Numbered from the stretch's first letter, positions 17,252-26,510 are shown. The stretch: 64,000 bases of DNA from Nonomuraea africana (GCF_014873535.1 NZ_JADBEF010000001.1:248001-312000); one strand, 5' to 3'. Notes: generated by a model not told the origin, from the letters alone. Made by a program: numbers and translations.

Positions 17252-18961
17252 ATGGCTGGAACCAAGGGCGGCGGACGCTTACTCGCGCTCGCCACCACGC
17301 TCGTGCTCGGGCTCGCCGCCTGCTCCGGCGGGGGAACTTCGGGTAAGAACAACGCCGCGGGAACCGCCACATCGGGGGAGGGGCCGGTCAAGGGCGGAAC
17401 CCTCTACATCCTGTCCAACCAGGACTTCGTGCATCTCGACCCCGCTCGCAACTGGACCATGCGGGACATGGGCTTCGGCACCCGGCTCCTCTATCGCACG
17501 CTGACCACCTACAAGGCGGGCAGCGCGGAGATCGTGCCCGACCTGGCCACCGACCTCGGCACGCCCTCCGAGGGAGGCAAGGTCTGGAAGTTCACGCTTA
17601 AGGACGGCGTGAAATACGAGGACGGAACGCCCATTAAGGCCCAGGACGTCAAATACAACGTTGAACGTTCATTTTCTCCGGAGCTTCCCGGCGGTCCGAA
17701 CTACGCGATCCTCTACCTCGCGGGAGGGGAGAAGTACAAGGGCCCGCTCAAGGGCGAGCACCTGTCCTCGATCGAGACCCCGGACGACAAGACGATTGTC
17801 TTCAAGCTCAAACGCCCGGTCGCGGAGTTCGGCCAGACGGTGACGCTGCCGACGTTCGCGCCGGTGCCGCAGGCGCAGGACAAGGGCGTCGACTACGACA
17901 GCCGCCCCTTCTCCTCGGGTCCGTACAAGATCGAGAAGTATCAACGCAAGGCTGAGCTGATCCTGGTCCGCAACGAGCACTGGGAACCCGCCACCGACGA
18001 GGTGCGCAAGGCCTATCCCGACAGGATCGTCGTCAAGCAGACGGTGGGCGGCGGGACCATCGACACCCGGCTCATCGCCGACCAGGGCCCTGACCGCTCG
18101 GCTGTGGGCTACGTCGACGTCGCGCTCGCGAGCCTGCCCAAGGTCCTTTCCAACCCGCAGGTTCAGAAGCGGATGGTCAGCTCGGTGGACGGCTGCACGG
18201 GCCTGCTGTACTTGAACACCTCGCGCGCCCCCTTCGACAACCCGAAGGTCCGCATGGCCGTGCAGTACGCCGTCGACAAGGAGGCGTTGCAGACGGCGTC
18301 GGGCGGCCCCCAGATCGCCGAGATCGCGGGCGCGATCCTGCCGCCCGGCCTCACCGGTGGCGTGAAGCGCGACATCCTGCGCATCCCGCCGACCGGAGAC
18401 GTGGAGAAGGCCAAGTCCCTGCTCACCGAAGCTGGAGTCACCGGCGGTCTGAAAATCAAACTGGTGACGTCCACCGGTGGCAAGCCGGGAGCGGAGGCAC
18501 TCCAGACCGCGCTCAAACGGGTCGGCATCGACATGCAGATCGATCTGGTCGAGGCCTCGGCCGTCGGCGGCATCACCAGTGACCCCACCAAGGCGCCGGA
18601 CATCCAGATCGGTGGCTGGTGCCCCGACTACCCGTCGGGCTCGACCTTCCTGCCGATCATCTTCGACGGCCGCACGATCACCGAGAACTCCAGCGGCGGC
18701 AACAACTCCTTCTTCAAGGACGAGGAGGTCATGGCCAAGATCGATGAGATCAGCGCGATGACCGACGCCACGGCCGCGAACAAGGCATGGCTCGACCTCG
18801 AGGACCTGATCATGTCGAAGTCGCCCGTGGTGCCGTACCAGTGGGCCAAGCAGAACAACCTGTTCGGCTCGAACGTCGCGGGCGCCGTAGGCCACCCGAT
18901 CTGGGAGGGCAACCCCGATCTCGGCGTGATCGGCCTGAAGAACCCGAGCCTTTCCCAGTAA
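17252..18961 (+). CDS. Oligopeptide ABC transporter substrate-binding lipoprotein (family 5)
   Basis: A 569-aa lipoprotein that captures peptides outside the membrane and delivers them to the adjacent permeases. The signal sequence ends in a lipobox (LGLAAC, Cys24) followed by a Gly/Ser linker. The family-5 signature region is visible (LYRTLTTYKAGSAEIVPDLA, WKFTLKDGVKYEDGTPIKAQ), as is the later WCPDYPSGSTFL block seen in dipeptide/oligopeptide-binding proteins. GGGGTG upstream of ATG 17252 serves as ribosome-binding site. It is the first gene of an intact SBP-permease-permease-ATPase-ATPase operon; the next gene starts 27 bp later. The true ligand could also be another compound handled by this family, such as nickel or opines. 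Confidence 0.9.
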   Translation: MAGTKGGGRLLALATTLVLGLAACSGGGTSGKNNAAGTATSGEGPVKGGTLYILSNQDFVHLDPARNWTMRDMGFGTRLLYRTLTTYKAGSAEIVPDLATDLGTPSEGGKVWKFTLKDGVKYEDGTPIKAQDVKYNVERSFSPELPGGPNYAILYLAGGEKYKGPLKGEHLSSIETPDDKTIVFKLKRPVAEFGQTVTLPTFAPVPQAQDKGVDYDSRPFSSGPYKIEKYQRKAELILVRNEHWEPATDEVRKAYPDRIVVKQTVGGGTIDTRLIADQGPDRSAVGYVDVALASLPKVLSNPQVQKRMVSSVDGCTGLLYLNTSRAPFDNPKVRMAVQYAVDKEALQTASGGPQIAEIAGAILPPGLTGGVKRDILRIPPTGDVEKAKSLLTEAGVTGGLKIKLVTSTGGKPGAEALQTALKRVGIDMQIDLVEASAVGGITSDPTKAPDIQIGGWCPDYPSGSTFLPIIFDGRTITENSSGGNNSFFKDEEVMAKIDEISAMTDATAANKAWLDLEDLIMSKSPVVPYQWAKQNNLFGSNVAGAVGHPIWEGNPDLGVIGLKNPSLSQ

Positions 18962-18987
18962 CGAGCCTTCCCAGCAAGAGGACACGC

Positions 18988-19947
18988 ATGAAGACTCCGC
19001 TCGACGCAGCGGAGACGGCCGGGGCGGCGCGAGACTCCGCCACCCCGGCAGGGCGTTCCCCGTGGGGGCTCGTCCTTGACCGTCTCCGCACGAACCGTGC
19101 CGCGATGACCGGCCTCGGTATCGTGATCTTCTTCCTTGTCGTCGCCCTGGCGGCCCCGCTGCTCACCGCGCTGAGCGGGTGGGATCCCGCCCAACCCGAC
19201 AAGACCGCCATCGACGCCAACCTCGCCGGGATCCCCAGAGGTGCCCTGGGCGGGATCAGCGCCGAGCACTGGCTCGGCGTCGAGCCGGTCAGCGGCAGGG
19301 ACATCTTCAGCCGGATCGTCCAGGGCGCCCGGGTCTCCCTGTTCATCGCCTTCACCAGCGCGGCGGTCGTGATGGTGCTCGGCACGTTCTTCGGCATCGC
19401 GGCCGGCTACTTCGGAGGCTGGGTGGACATGGTGATCAGCCGGCTGATCGACCTGCTGATGTCCTTCCCCGGCCTCATCTTCATGATCGCCATCATGGCG
19501 GTGACCCCGGACGTCAACCGGATCGTCCTGCTCATCGCTGTGATCGGATTCTTCAGCTGGCCTGGAATCGCGCGCATCGTCAGGGGCGAGACGCTCTCGG
19601 TCAGGCGACGGGAGTTCGTGGACGCGGCGAGGACCAGCGGCGCCCGCGATCACAGGATCCTGCTGAAGGAGATCCTGCCCAACGTCTCCGGACCGATCAT
19701 CGCCTACGCGACGCTGCTCGTCCCCGGGCTGATCAGCGCCGAGGCGGCGCTCTCGTTCCTCGGCATCGGCATCCGGCCGCCGACACCCTCGTGGGGCGAG
19801 ATGCTCTCCAACGCGGTGACGTACTACCAGGTCGACCCGATGTACTTCGTCATCCCCAGCCTGTCCCTGTTCCTCGTCGTCTTGGGGTTCAGCCTGCTGG
19901 GTGACGGGCTCAGGGACGCCATCGACCCCAAGGGCGCCCGCAAATGA
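18988..19947 (+). CDS. Oligopeptide ABC transporter permease (DppC/OppC type)
   Basis: A 319-aa inner-membrane permease. A cytoplasmic N-terminus precedes the first membrane helix (MTGLGIVIFFLVVALAAPLL), then a periplasmic-type loop with the family motif HWLGVEPVSGRDIFSRI. A five-helix BPD domain follows, with the EAA-loop region (EFVDAARTSGARDHRILLKE). These features identify the C-type permease of dipeptide/oligopeptide transporters. AGAGG is about 6 nt before ATG 18988. The stop overlaps the start of the B-type permease (ATGA at 19944), implying coupled translation. The order C before B is reversed relative to the common dppABCDF order. Confidence 0.9.
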   Translation: MKTPLDAAETAGAARDSATPAGRSPWGLVLDRLRTNRAAMTGLGIVIFFLVVALAAPLLTALSGWDPAQPDKTAIDANLAGIPRGALGGISAEHWLGVEPVSGRDIFSRIVQGARVSLFIAFTSAAVVMVLGTFFGIAAGYFGGWVDMVISRLIDLLMSFPGLIFMIAIMAVTPDVNRIVLLIAVIGFFSWPGIARIVRGETLSVRRREFVDAARTSGARDHRILLKEILPNVSGPIIAYATLLVPGLISAEAALSFLGIGIRPPTPSWGEMLSNAVTYYQVDPMYFVIPSLSLFLVVLGFSLLGDGLRDAIDPKGARK

Positions 19948-20936
19948 TCATTTACCTCGCGCGCCGGCTGGCCGCGGTCGCCGGCGTCCTGCTGGTGATT
20001 TGCGCGGTGACCTTCGCCATCTTCTACCTGCTGCCCACCGACCCGGCCGTCACCGCCTGCGGCAAGAGCTGCTCCCCCGAGCGGATCGCCGAGATCCGCA
20101 ACCAGATGGGCCTGGACCGGCCGCTTCCCGCCCAGTTCTTCGACTACGTGACCGGTATCTTCGCCGGACGGACCCTGGGCAGCGGCCAGTACGCGATCGA
20201 ATGCGGCTTCCCCTGCCTCGGCTACTCCTGGCAGAGCGGCCAGCCGGTCTGGGACCTCCTTCTGGAGAGCCTGCCCGTGACCTTCTCTCTGGCCGTCGGG
20301 GCCGCCACGCTCTGGGTGATCGGCGGGCTGAGCGTCGGTGTCGTGTCGGCCCTGCGCAAGGACACCCTGCTGGACCGGACGCTGGTCGTGTCGACCGTCG
20401 CCGCGGCGGCCCTGCCCATCTACTTCGTCGGGCCGATGCTCCTCTACGTGGTGGTCCAGGTGCTGCAGCTGATGCCGTACCCGGGCTACACCCCGTTCGG
20501 CGAGGGCCCCCTGACCTGGGCGCAGAACCTGGTGCTTGCCTGGATCGCGCTGGCGATCCTGTCCGCCGCCATGTACGCCAGGCAGAGCCGCTCCTCCATG
20601 ATCGAGACGATGGGCGAGCCGTACATCCGCACCGCCCGCTCCAAAGGCCTGCACGAGCGGACCGTCGTGGTCAAGCACGGGCTCCGGGCCGCGCTCACCC
20701 CGATCGTGACCATCTTCGGAATGGACCTCGGCGGACTGATGGGCGGCGCGATCATCACCGAGTCCATTTTCGGCCTGCCCGGCATCGGCAAGCTCACCGT
20801 GAACAGCATCACCGCCCAGGACCACCCGGTGGTGCTCGGCACGACGCTGCTCGCCGCGTTCTTCATCGTCATCGCCAACCTGGTCGTGGACCTGCTCTAC
20901 GGCATCGTGGACCCCAGGGTGAGACATGCTGCTTGA
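19944..20936 (+). CDS. Oligopeptide ABC transporter permease (DppB/OppB type)
   Basis: A 330-aa inner-membrane permease of the B type. It has the typical N-terminal helix (IIYLARRLAAVAGVLLVICA), the IRNQMGLDRPLPAQFFDYV stretch and a two-cysteine loop (CGKSC). The EAA-loop region is PYIRTARSKGLHERTVVVKH, and the C-terminus reads ESIFGLPGIGKLTVNSI ... VVDLLYGIVDPRVR, all diagnostic for DppB/OppB. It forms a heterodimer with the preceding DppC-like subunit. The start overlaps the upstream stop by 4 bp and the end overlaps the first ATPase gene by 11 bp. Confidence 0.9.
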   Translation: MIIYLARRLAAVAGVLLVICAVTFAIFYLLPTDPAVTACGKSCSPERIAEIRNQMGLDRPLPAQFFDYVTGIFAGRTLGSGQYAIECGFPCLGYSWQSGQPVWDLLLESLPVTFSLAVGAATLWVIGGLSVGVVSALRKDTLLDRTLVVSTVAAAALPIYFVGPMLLYVVVQVLQLMPYPGYTPFGEGPLTWAQNLVLAWIALAILSAAMYARQSRSSMIETMGEPYIRTARSKGLHERTVVVKHGLRAALTPIVTIFGMDLGGLMGGAIITESIFGLPGIGKLTVNSITAQDHPVVLGTTLLAAFFIVIANLVVDLLYGIVDPRVRHAA

Positions 20937-21870
20937 AATCAAGGACCTCGGGGTGGCCTTCGGGGGTCTGCGGGCGGTCGAGAACGTCGGCTTCCGCCTG
21001 GACAAGGGCCGCACGCTCGGCATCGTCGGCGAGTCCGGTTCCGGCAAGTCGGTCACCAGCCTCGCCATCATGGGCCTGCATCGGGGCGCCGAGGTCTCCG
21101 GGGAGATCCTCTTCGACGGGCAGCAGCTCGTGGGGGCCCCGCCGGAGAGCCTCCGCAGGCTGCGGGGCCGCCGAATGGCGATGATCTTCCAGGATCCGCT
21201 GTCGTCGCTCCATCCTCACTACTCCGTGGGCGAGCAGATCGCCGAGGCCTACCGGCTCCACTTCGGGGCCTCGCGCCGGGCCGCCAGGACACGCGCGGTG
21301 GAGATGCTCGCCGAGGTCGGCATCGCGTCGCCGAAGGACCGGGTGGGGGATCACCCCCATCAGTTCTCCGGGGGCATGCGCCAGCGGGTGATGATCGCGA
21401 TGGCCCTGGCCTGCGAGCCGGACCTGCTCATCGCGGACGAGCCGACGACCGCACTCGACGTGACGGTGCAGGCCCAGATCCTCGAACTGATCAAGAAGAT
21501 CCAGGACGACCGCGGGCTGGCGGTCGTCCTGATCACCCACGACCTCGGCGTGGTGGCGCGGGTCGCCGACGAGGTGCTGGTCATGTACGGCGGGCGCGTC
21601 GCCGAGCAGGCCTCCGCCGACGAGATCTTCGACAGCTCCCTGCACCCCTACACCCGCGGCCTCCTCGATTCGCTGCCCCGCCTGGACGAAGACGACGACA
21701 CGCCCATGCGCACGATCCCCGGCTCCCCGCCGTCTTTGCTCGCGCCGCCGCCCGGCTGCCCCTTCCACCCCCGATGCCCGCAGCGTATGGAGGTCTGCGA
21801 GCGGGACCTGCCGCTCCTCAGCCGGACGTCTCCCGGCCACCTCGCCGCCTGTCACCTTGGGAGCCCCTGA
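20926..21870 (+). CDS. Oligopeptide ABC transporter ATPase (DppD/OppD type)
   Basis: A 314-aa ATP-binding subunit that powers peptide import. Visible motifs are Walker A GESGSGKS (about 33-40), the Q-loop in MIFQDP, the ABC signature FSGGMRQRV, Walker [13 protein letters not shown] and the H-loop THD. The C-terminal oligopeptide-transporter extension carries the Cys-rich [16 protein letters not shown] motif, which in homologues can hold an iron-sulfur cluster. ATG 20926 lies inside the end of the preceding permease and the stop overlaps the next ATPase start by one base, so the five genes appear translationally linked. Confidence 0.92.
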   Translation: MLLEIKDLGVAFGGLRAVENVGFRLDKGRTLGIVGESGSGKSVTSLAIMGLHRGAEVSGEILFDGQQLVGAPPESLRRLRGRRMAMIFQDPLSSLHPHYSVGEQIAEAYRLHFGASRRAARTRAVEMLAEVGIASPKDRVGDHPHQFSGGMRQRVMIAMALACEPDLLIADEPTTALDVTVQAQILELIKKIQDDRGLAVVLITHDLGVVARVADEVLVMYGGRVAEQASADEIFDSSLHPYTRGLLDSLPRLDEDDDTPMRTIPGSPPSLLAPPPGCPFHPRCPQRMEVCERDLPLLSRTSPGHLAACHLGSP

Positions 21871-22829
21871 TGGACGACCTGCTGCGGGTATCCGACCTGC
21901 GCATGAGCTTTCCCCTCAATGTCCCCTTCGCCCGCCGGCGCGACCTCGCGGTACGGGCGGTCGACGGGGTGTCCTTCGAGGTACGGCAGGGCGAGACGCT
22001 CGGCCTGGTCGGCGAGTCCGGCTGCGGCAAGTCCACGACAGGCCGCATGATCGTGCGGCTGCTGGAACCCACCGCCGGCTCGATCACCTTCGCGGGCAGG
22101 GACATCACCCATGTGAGCCAGGGGGAGATGCGTCCACTCCGCCGCGACCTTCAGATGATTTTTCAGGATCCGTATTCGTCGCTGAACCCCAGGCAGACCG
22201 TCGGCCAGATCATCGCGAATCCGCTGGTCGTCCAGGGCGTCTCAGGGGTGCGCGCGAAGGTGAAGGACCTGCTGGACCTGGTCGGCCTGATCCCCGAGCA
22301 CATCGACCGCTACCCGCACGAGTTCTCCGGTGGCCAGGCCCAGCGCATCGGCATCGCGCGGGCCCTGGCCACCCGGCCCAAGCTGGTCATCGCCGACGAG
22401 CCGGTGTCGGCGCTGGACGTCTCTGTACAGGCGCAGATCGTCAACCTGATGGAGGAGCTTCAACGCGAACTTGGGTTGACCTACGTCTTCATCGCGCACG
22501 ATCTGTCCGTCGTGCGCCGGGTGAGCGACCGGGTCGCGGTGATGTATCTGGGCCGGATCGTGGAGATCGGGGATAAGCACGAGGTCTATCGGCATCCCGC
22601 GCACCCTTATACGAAGGCCCTGCTCTCGGCCGTGCCCGTGCCTGATCCGAAGATCGAGCGCAAGAGGGAGCGCATTGTGCTGCGCGGAGATCTGCCCTCT
22701 CCGGCGAACCCGCCCTCCGGCTGTACTTTTCATCCCCGCTGCCCGAAGGCCGCCCCACTCTGTGCGGAGGAGAATCCGGTGCTGCGGATCCACGAGAAAC
22801 GTCAGGTCGCCTGTCACTTTCCCGATTGA
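21870..22829 (+). CDS. Oligopeptide ABC transporter ATPase (DppF/OppF type)
   Basis: A 319-aa second ATPase forming the heterodimeric motor with the DppD-like protein. It has Walker [12 protein letters not shown], the OppF-type [17 protein letters not shown] block, the signature FSGGQAQRI, Walker [17 protein letters not shown], and a C-terminal [16 protein letters not shown] cluster. ATG 21870 overlaps the upstream stop (TGATG). It is the last gene of the operon. The sequence from 22830 to about 23040 holds no gene that I can recognise, nor a clear terminator. Confidence 0.92.
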   Translation: MDDLLRVSDLRMSFPLNVPFARRRDLAVRAVDGVSFEVRQGETLGLVGESGCGKSTTGRMIVRLLEPTAGSITFAGRDITHVSQGEMRPLRRDLQMIFQDPYSSLNPRQTVGQIIANPLVVQGVSGVRAKVKDLLDLVGLIPEHIDRYPHEFSGGQAQRIGIARALATRPKLVIADEPVSALDVSVQAQIVNLMEELQRELGLTYVFIAHDLSVVRRVSDRVAVMYLGRIVEIGDKHEVYRHPAHPYTKALLSAVPVPDPKIERKRERIVLRGDLPSPANPPSGCTFHPRCPKAAPLCAEENPVLRIHEKRQVACHFPD

Positions 22830-23047
22830 GCTTGGGGGAGCGTCCAGCCCAGGCCGGATTGGCCTGATCGGGCGCTCCTGCTGGCCGCGCTACTGATAGG
22901 TGAGGCTGCCTGGGGAACCGTGGAGTGGCTGCGGCACGACCCCGTTCCCGAGCGAGTGTCGCCTGGATCGAGGCGGCGGGTACCGCGCGGTCGGCTGCGG
23001 CCGGGCTCGGCGCGGCAGCGACGTTGAGGCTGCTCATCCGTTGGCAG

Positions 23048-23089
23048 CAGGCCGCGCGACGAACCAGTGATGAACCAAACCTTGCTCAT
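23048..23089 (-). pseudogene. 5' scrap of a short-chain dehydrogenase gene
   Basis: ATG 23089 begins MSKVWFITGSSRGL, the classical start and glycine-rich nucleotide-binding motif of short-chain dehydrogenases. Homology ends after about 14 residues and the rest of the frame is unrelated low-complexity sequence, so about 95% of the gene has been deleted. Confidence 0.6.
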
Positions 23090-23260
23090 GATGCCGTCCA
23101 TTCTTTCGGTGGTGGAAGTTGTTGCGGTGAGTGTCGGGGCGGTCGGGGCACGGTGACGGTCACAGCAGCGCTGCGCATGGTCATCGAACCCGGTGGTGTC
23201 ATGGACCCTCGTCCCCTGAACCGGTCCGGGATCGGTGGGGAGACATCAGAACACGGGCCG

Positions 23261-23514
23261 TCAGAAGGCGGGGAAGGCCCAGCCCGAGGGGTGAAAGGGC
23301 TCGCGCTCGCCACGGAAGGCGAGCGAGGCGGCGGTGACCGCGCCGCGGCGCAGTTCCTCAACCCGGCCCGCGGCGGCCAGGGACGACAGGGTGGTGCCGC
23401 CCAAGTAGGCCGCACCCAGTTCGGCGGAGGTCAGCCGCAGGTCGGGCCGGGCCTGGGTGCGTTCGCAGGTGACGAACTCGCCGTCGGCCCGCAGGTCTCG
23501 AGCGTCGGCCTGCG
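23261..23514 (-). pseudogene. 3' fragment of an Eis-like GNAT acetyltransferase
   Basis: About 84 codons encode the C-terminus of an Eis-family N-acetyltransferase (sterol-carrier-like C-terminal domain). They read CERTQARPDLRLTSAELGAA, YLGGTTLSSLAAAGRVEELR and a natural end GEREPFHPSGWAFPAF. The acetyltransferase domains are absent. The fragment begins right where the TetR gene upstream ends, so a deletion has joined them. The 23090-23260 segment shows nothing recognisable. Confidence 0.65.
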
Positions 23515-24150
23515 TCAGGGGGTCTTCTGCGGCGGGGTGAGCAGACGGTCGAGTAGGAGGTGGAGGTGCCTGCGGAAGTCGATGCGGGCTTGCTGATCGT
23601 CGGGGCCGAGGCGGTTGCCCTCGTCGTCGAGTACGTCGCCGCAGCAGAAGCCTTCGACGCACCAGATCATCGTCCAGAGGACGTATCTGAAGTCGGGAGC
23701 GTCGTCGATGTGTCCTGCCTCGAGGGCGGGCTGGATGCTCTTGTGGATTCGGGCGTGCAGCGGCCAGACGTAGCGACGCTCGAGGTCGGTGATGTCCTGG
23801 GCGTCGAAGAGGCTGCGGTGCGCCCAGAGTGCGGGGACGTTCGGGTTGGACATGCAGAAGTCCAGATAGTCGTCGGCCAGCGCGTGGATCATCTTGGGGG
23901 CATCGGCGGGGGACAGCGGAGTGAATCGGGCCATGACCGCCTCGATCGCGGTGCGGTCAGCCTCGTGGGCACGTTCCATGACGGCGAGGTAGAGGTCCCG
24001 TTTGCTCCCCAACAGGGAGGTCACCGTGGCGATGTCGAACCCGGCGGCCTCCGCTATCTGCTGAAGGGAAGTCCCGTCATATCCGAGAGCCGCGAACATG
24101 CGGGTCGCGATCTGCAGGATCGTCTCACGCTGGTCGGCAGCTGAGCTCAT
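23515..24150 (-). CDS. TetR-family transcriptional regulator
   Basis: A 211-aa repressor-type protein. The N-terminal HTH occupies about residues 8-55 (ETILQIATRMFAALGYDGTS, LQQIAEAAGFDIATVTSLLG, SKRDLYLAVM) and is a canonical TetR_N domain. The C-terminal part is helical and rich in Trp and Cys (WTMIWCVEGFCCGDVL), forming the ligand and dimer domain. ATG 24150 is chosen because the HTH starts a few residues later; the frame is open upstream to 24201. Its flanks are fragments, so its original target cannot be read from context. A short-chain dehydrogenase scrap and an acetyltransferase scrap lie downstream. Confidence 0.85.
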   Translation of the reverse strand: MSSAADQRETILQIATRMFAALGYDGTSLQQIAEAAGFDIATVTSLLGSKRDLYLAVMERAHEADRTAIEAVMARFTPLSPADAPKMIHALADDYLDFCMSNPNVPALWAHRSLFDAQDITDLERRYVWPLHARIHKSIQPALEAGHIDDAPDFRYVLWTMIWCVEGFCCGDVLDDEGNRLGPDDQQARIDFRRHLHLLLDRLLTPPQKTP

Positions 24151-24347
24151 GAATCGGACGGTATGGATGGACTTCGGCAGGGTCAACCATGTGGCGGGCA
24201 AGGGCAGGCCATCTGTCGGCCCGTTCGTGGAGCATCGGCAACAGCCCAGCGAAGCGAGCGCATTCGTGACGGCGCCGCGGTCGTTGTAGTCGACGGTGAG
24301 GTCGCTGATGTTGGTTCGACGGCCTCTCAGGTCGTAGCCGAAGGTCC

Positions 24348-24713
24348 GTGGCCCTCATCCTCGATCGGGACGCCAATTTCACTGCCGTCTTCGATGAGAT
24401 CTTTGCCGCCGCGGGCATCACGGTGCTGAAGACGCCGCCGCGGACACCTCGGGCGAATTGCTATGCCGAGCGGTGGATCCGTACGGTGCGCGCCGAATGT
24501 AGCGACCGCATGCTGATCTACGGTGAACGTCACTTGCGCGCGGTCCTGGACGAGTATGTCGGTCACTACAACGGCCACGGACCTCACCAGTGCGGCAGGC
24601 CGGGGCAACGACCACCCGATCAAGACGAACAGGTGGTGGTGCCGATGGAAGGCCGGATCGAACGCCGCAAAGTGCGCGGCGGCGCGATCAACGAGTACCG
24701 CCGAGCCGCATAA
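24348..24713 (+). pseudogene. Integrase-core transposase, 3' fragment (copy 1)
   Basis: This is the C-terminal half of an rve-type transposase: LDRDANFTAVFDEIF (catalytic Asp), TPRANCYAERW (catalytic Glu), RTVRAECSDRMLIYGERHLR and a stop after GGAINEYRRAA. The N-terminal half is missing and homology starts abruptly at about 24348. The late segment after HYNGHGPHQ is shifted in frame. It is about 85-90% identical by eye to the fragment at 61899-62258 on the opposite strand. The 24151-24347 gap holds no recognisable gene. Confidence 0.8.
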
Positions 24714-24806
24714 GCCAGGCGGAGAAACCCCAGCTCAGACCGTACATGCGTTTTGAAGCACTACAGGCGAACTCACATCGCTGATGTTCAAGGCCGGGAT
24801 TTCTGG

Positions 24807-25970
24807 TCACTCAGAGATGAGCCCGGCGTTGTTGAATCGCTTGATCAGGCTCGGCTTGCTCTGGTGCTGTTCCCGAAGGTGGGTGAAGCGTTGGGTGAAG
24901 GTGCCGGCGTGGTCGTCGCGGATGGCCAGGGCCTGCAGGTCGCGGAGGAGATCGACGGCCTGGTCGTACTCGCGTGGCTTCTTGGTGTTGATGCACGCCT
25001 CCACCTGTGCCCACGCCGCTTCGAGATCCTGGGCGAGCCGGTTCAGATGAAATTCCCGGGCCTGCCTTCGCTCCTCTTCCCTGCGTGCCAGCTCCTCGGC
25101 GCGCCGAGCTGCCTCCTGCTGCTCACGGGCGTGGCGGCGAGCGGCGGCGGCGTCCAGCAACTCGGCGACCGTCCGCCCCGCCTCCACCTGAGAGGCGGTG
25201 TTGCCGCCGAACTCGCGTAGCAGTTCCCATCGGACCCGCGTGGCGTCGTCCTCGGCCACCCGCAGCAGCAGCGCGGTCTTTCGTTCGGCGGGCAGGCTGC
25301 CGATCCAGGCGGCCAGAACAGTCCGATCATGTTGTACGACTTGCGCCGGTGGGCTGGCCTCGGCGGCGGCTGCGAGGAGGTCGTCGTCCAGGCGCAGGAA
25401 ATCGGCCAGGGCACGCTGGGCGGCACTGAGCGAGCCCAGTCCCGGCGGGATAGGTGGCTCCGGCTCGCCCTCTTCGGCGTAGTCGAAGGCGTCCTCGTCG
25501 CGCTCCCATGTTCCGTAGGCCGACAGCCAGGCCAGATAGAGCGGACGCAGATCGCCGGCGGCCAGTTCGGCGCGGATGCCGACGATCGCCGACAGGGAGC
25601 GTTCGAGGTCGTCTTCCCAGTACTCCTCTTCCGCCTCGCTGGTGAAGTTGAGGATGATGTGTTCGCCGCTGGTCCAGGCGCTGACCCGGTCGCCTGCGCA
25701 GTAGCGTTCGGCCAGTGCGGGATCCAGCACGGTCTGGGGGAGACGAAGCATGACCTGGTGAGTTCCCCAGTTGGCCAGGTACAGGTGGGCGTCGTAGTAG
25801 CGCTCCATCATGCGGTGCGGGTCGCCGCGGAAGTCGCCCCAGTGGTACTCGTTGGTGAAGCTGGTAGCGGTGATGTGGGCCCGGGTGGACAGGGCGCGGA
25901 CCTCGGCCTGCTGCCGGTCGGTGAGTGGCCGGTCGATGGCCAGGAACTCGTAGTACTGGTACTCGCTCAC
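24807..25970 (-). CDS. Conserved-looking hypothetical protein, 387 aa
   Basis: I do not recognise the family. The protein starts with a compact alpha/beta region (EYQYYEFLAIDRPLTDRQQA; Trp/Tyr-rich EYHWGDFRGDPHRMMERYYD). An acidic stretch (EAEEEYWEDDLERS; DYAEEGEPEPP) follows, then helical repeats. A strongly charged coiled coil lies at about 270-325 (RREEERRQ, ARRAEELARREE), with a basic tail ending SLIKRFNNAGLISE. There is no signal peptide or membrane segment, so it is cytoplasmic. GTG 25970 starts 4 nt after the stop of the frameshifted gene upstream, indicating an operon. Codon use is normal for the replicon. Part of the sequence is duplicated at 26692-26780. Confidence 0.75.
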   Translation of the reverse strand: MSEYQYYEFLAIDRPLTDRQQAEVRALSTRAHITATSFTNEYHWGDFRGDPHRMMERYYDAHLYLANWGTHQVMLRLPQTVLDPALAERYCAGDRVSAWTSGEHIILNFTSEAEEEYWEDDLERSLSAIVGIRAELAAGDLRPLYLAWLSAYGTWERDEDAFDYAEEGEPEPPIPPGLGSLSAAQRALADFLRLDDDLLAAAAEASPPAQVVQHDRTVLAAWIGSLPAERKTALLLRVAEDDATRVRWELLREFGGNTASQVEAGRTVAELLDAAAARRHAREQQEAARRAEELARREEERRQAREFHLNRLAQDLEAAWAQVEACINTKKPREYDQAVDLLRDLQALAIRDDHAGTFTQRFTHLREQHQSKPSLIKRFNNAGLISE

Positions 25971-25974
25971 GATC

Positions 25975-26290
25975 TCACCCGGCCCAGCGCCGGAACGCGT
26001 CGATCCATTCGGCGCCGGCCGGTGGCGGGTCGGGCAGCGGCAGGTCGAGGATGCCGATCGCCTGCCGGTGCCGGCCGTGGCGGCAGATCGCCACGATGCC
26101 GCTCCCTACGCGGAAGTCGAGAGCGGTGACGGTGACCCGAAGGCCGAGCACGGTCGTCTCGAACGGCCCCCGCCAGGTTGTCGCCGATCATCACGTGAAA
26201 GCTGTAGAGCTGCTCATCGTCGGTGTAGGCGTCCACAATCGCCTGCTCGATCAGCTCATCCAGGTGATCGTCAGGAGGGCGGCGAGTCAC
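25975..26290 (-). pseudogene. Frameshifted small hypothetical gene upstream of the 387-aa protein
   Basis: GTG 26290 begins TRRPPDDHLDELIEQAIVDA and YTDDEQLYSFHVMIGDNLA. At a run of five G (minus strand, near 26176) the frame must shift by one to continue as PFETTVLGLRVTVTALDFRV, ICRHGRHRQAIGILDLPLP and AEWIDAFRRWAG, with a stop at 25975. Joined, it would be about 104 aa, soluble, with no function that I can name. The single-base shift in a homopolymer could be a true mutation or a sequencing error. Its stop is 4 nt before the next gene, so the two probably form one unit. Confidence 0.65.
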
Positions 26291-26399
26291 AGCAGCACAC
26301 GATACTCCTCCGAGGACCCCTGCGATCACCCTCGGGCACGGGTATTCGTTGACCGTCATGGCTGTGCGGGGGTGATGTCGGTGTGGGGGAAATCCTCGC

Positions 26400-26510
26400 C
26401 TTGAAGAGAAGAGGCTGGGCGAAGTCCTTGGCGAGAGCGTAGGCGAAGCTGGTGGCCTCGGGTTCGCCGTTGATGACGGCGATGATGGCCCTGGAATCGA
26501 TGATCAGCAT
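26400..26510 (-). pseudogene. N-terminal fragment of a PIN-domain (VapC-like) toxin
   Basis: ATG 26510 encodes MLIIDSRAIIAVINGEPEA and TSFAYALAKD, the first strand and helix of a PIN ribonuclease domain with its first catalytic Asp and following Glu. Homology ends after about 37 residues. The remaining catalytic acids and any VapB-like antitoxin are missing, so the toxin is inactive. Confidence 0.6.

Noticed and set aside
22830..23040. Small membrane protein gene after the oligopeptide operon (plus-strand frame with a hydrophobic start).
   Set aside because: The frame has no ribosome-binding site, soon becomes Arg-rich and has no recognisable family.
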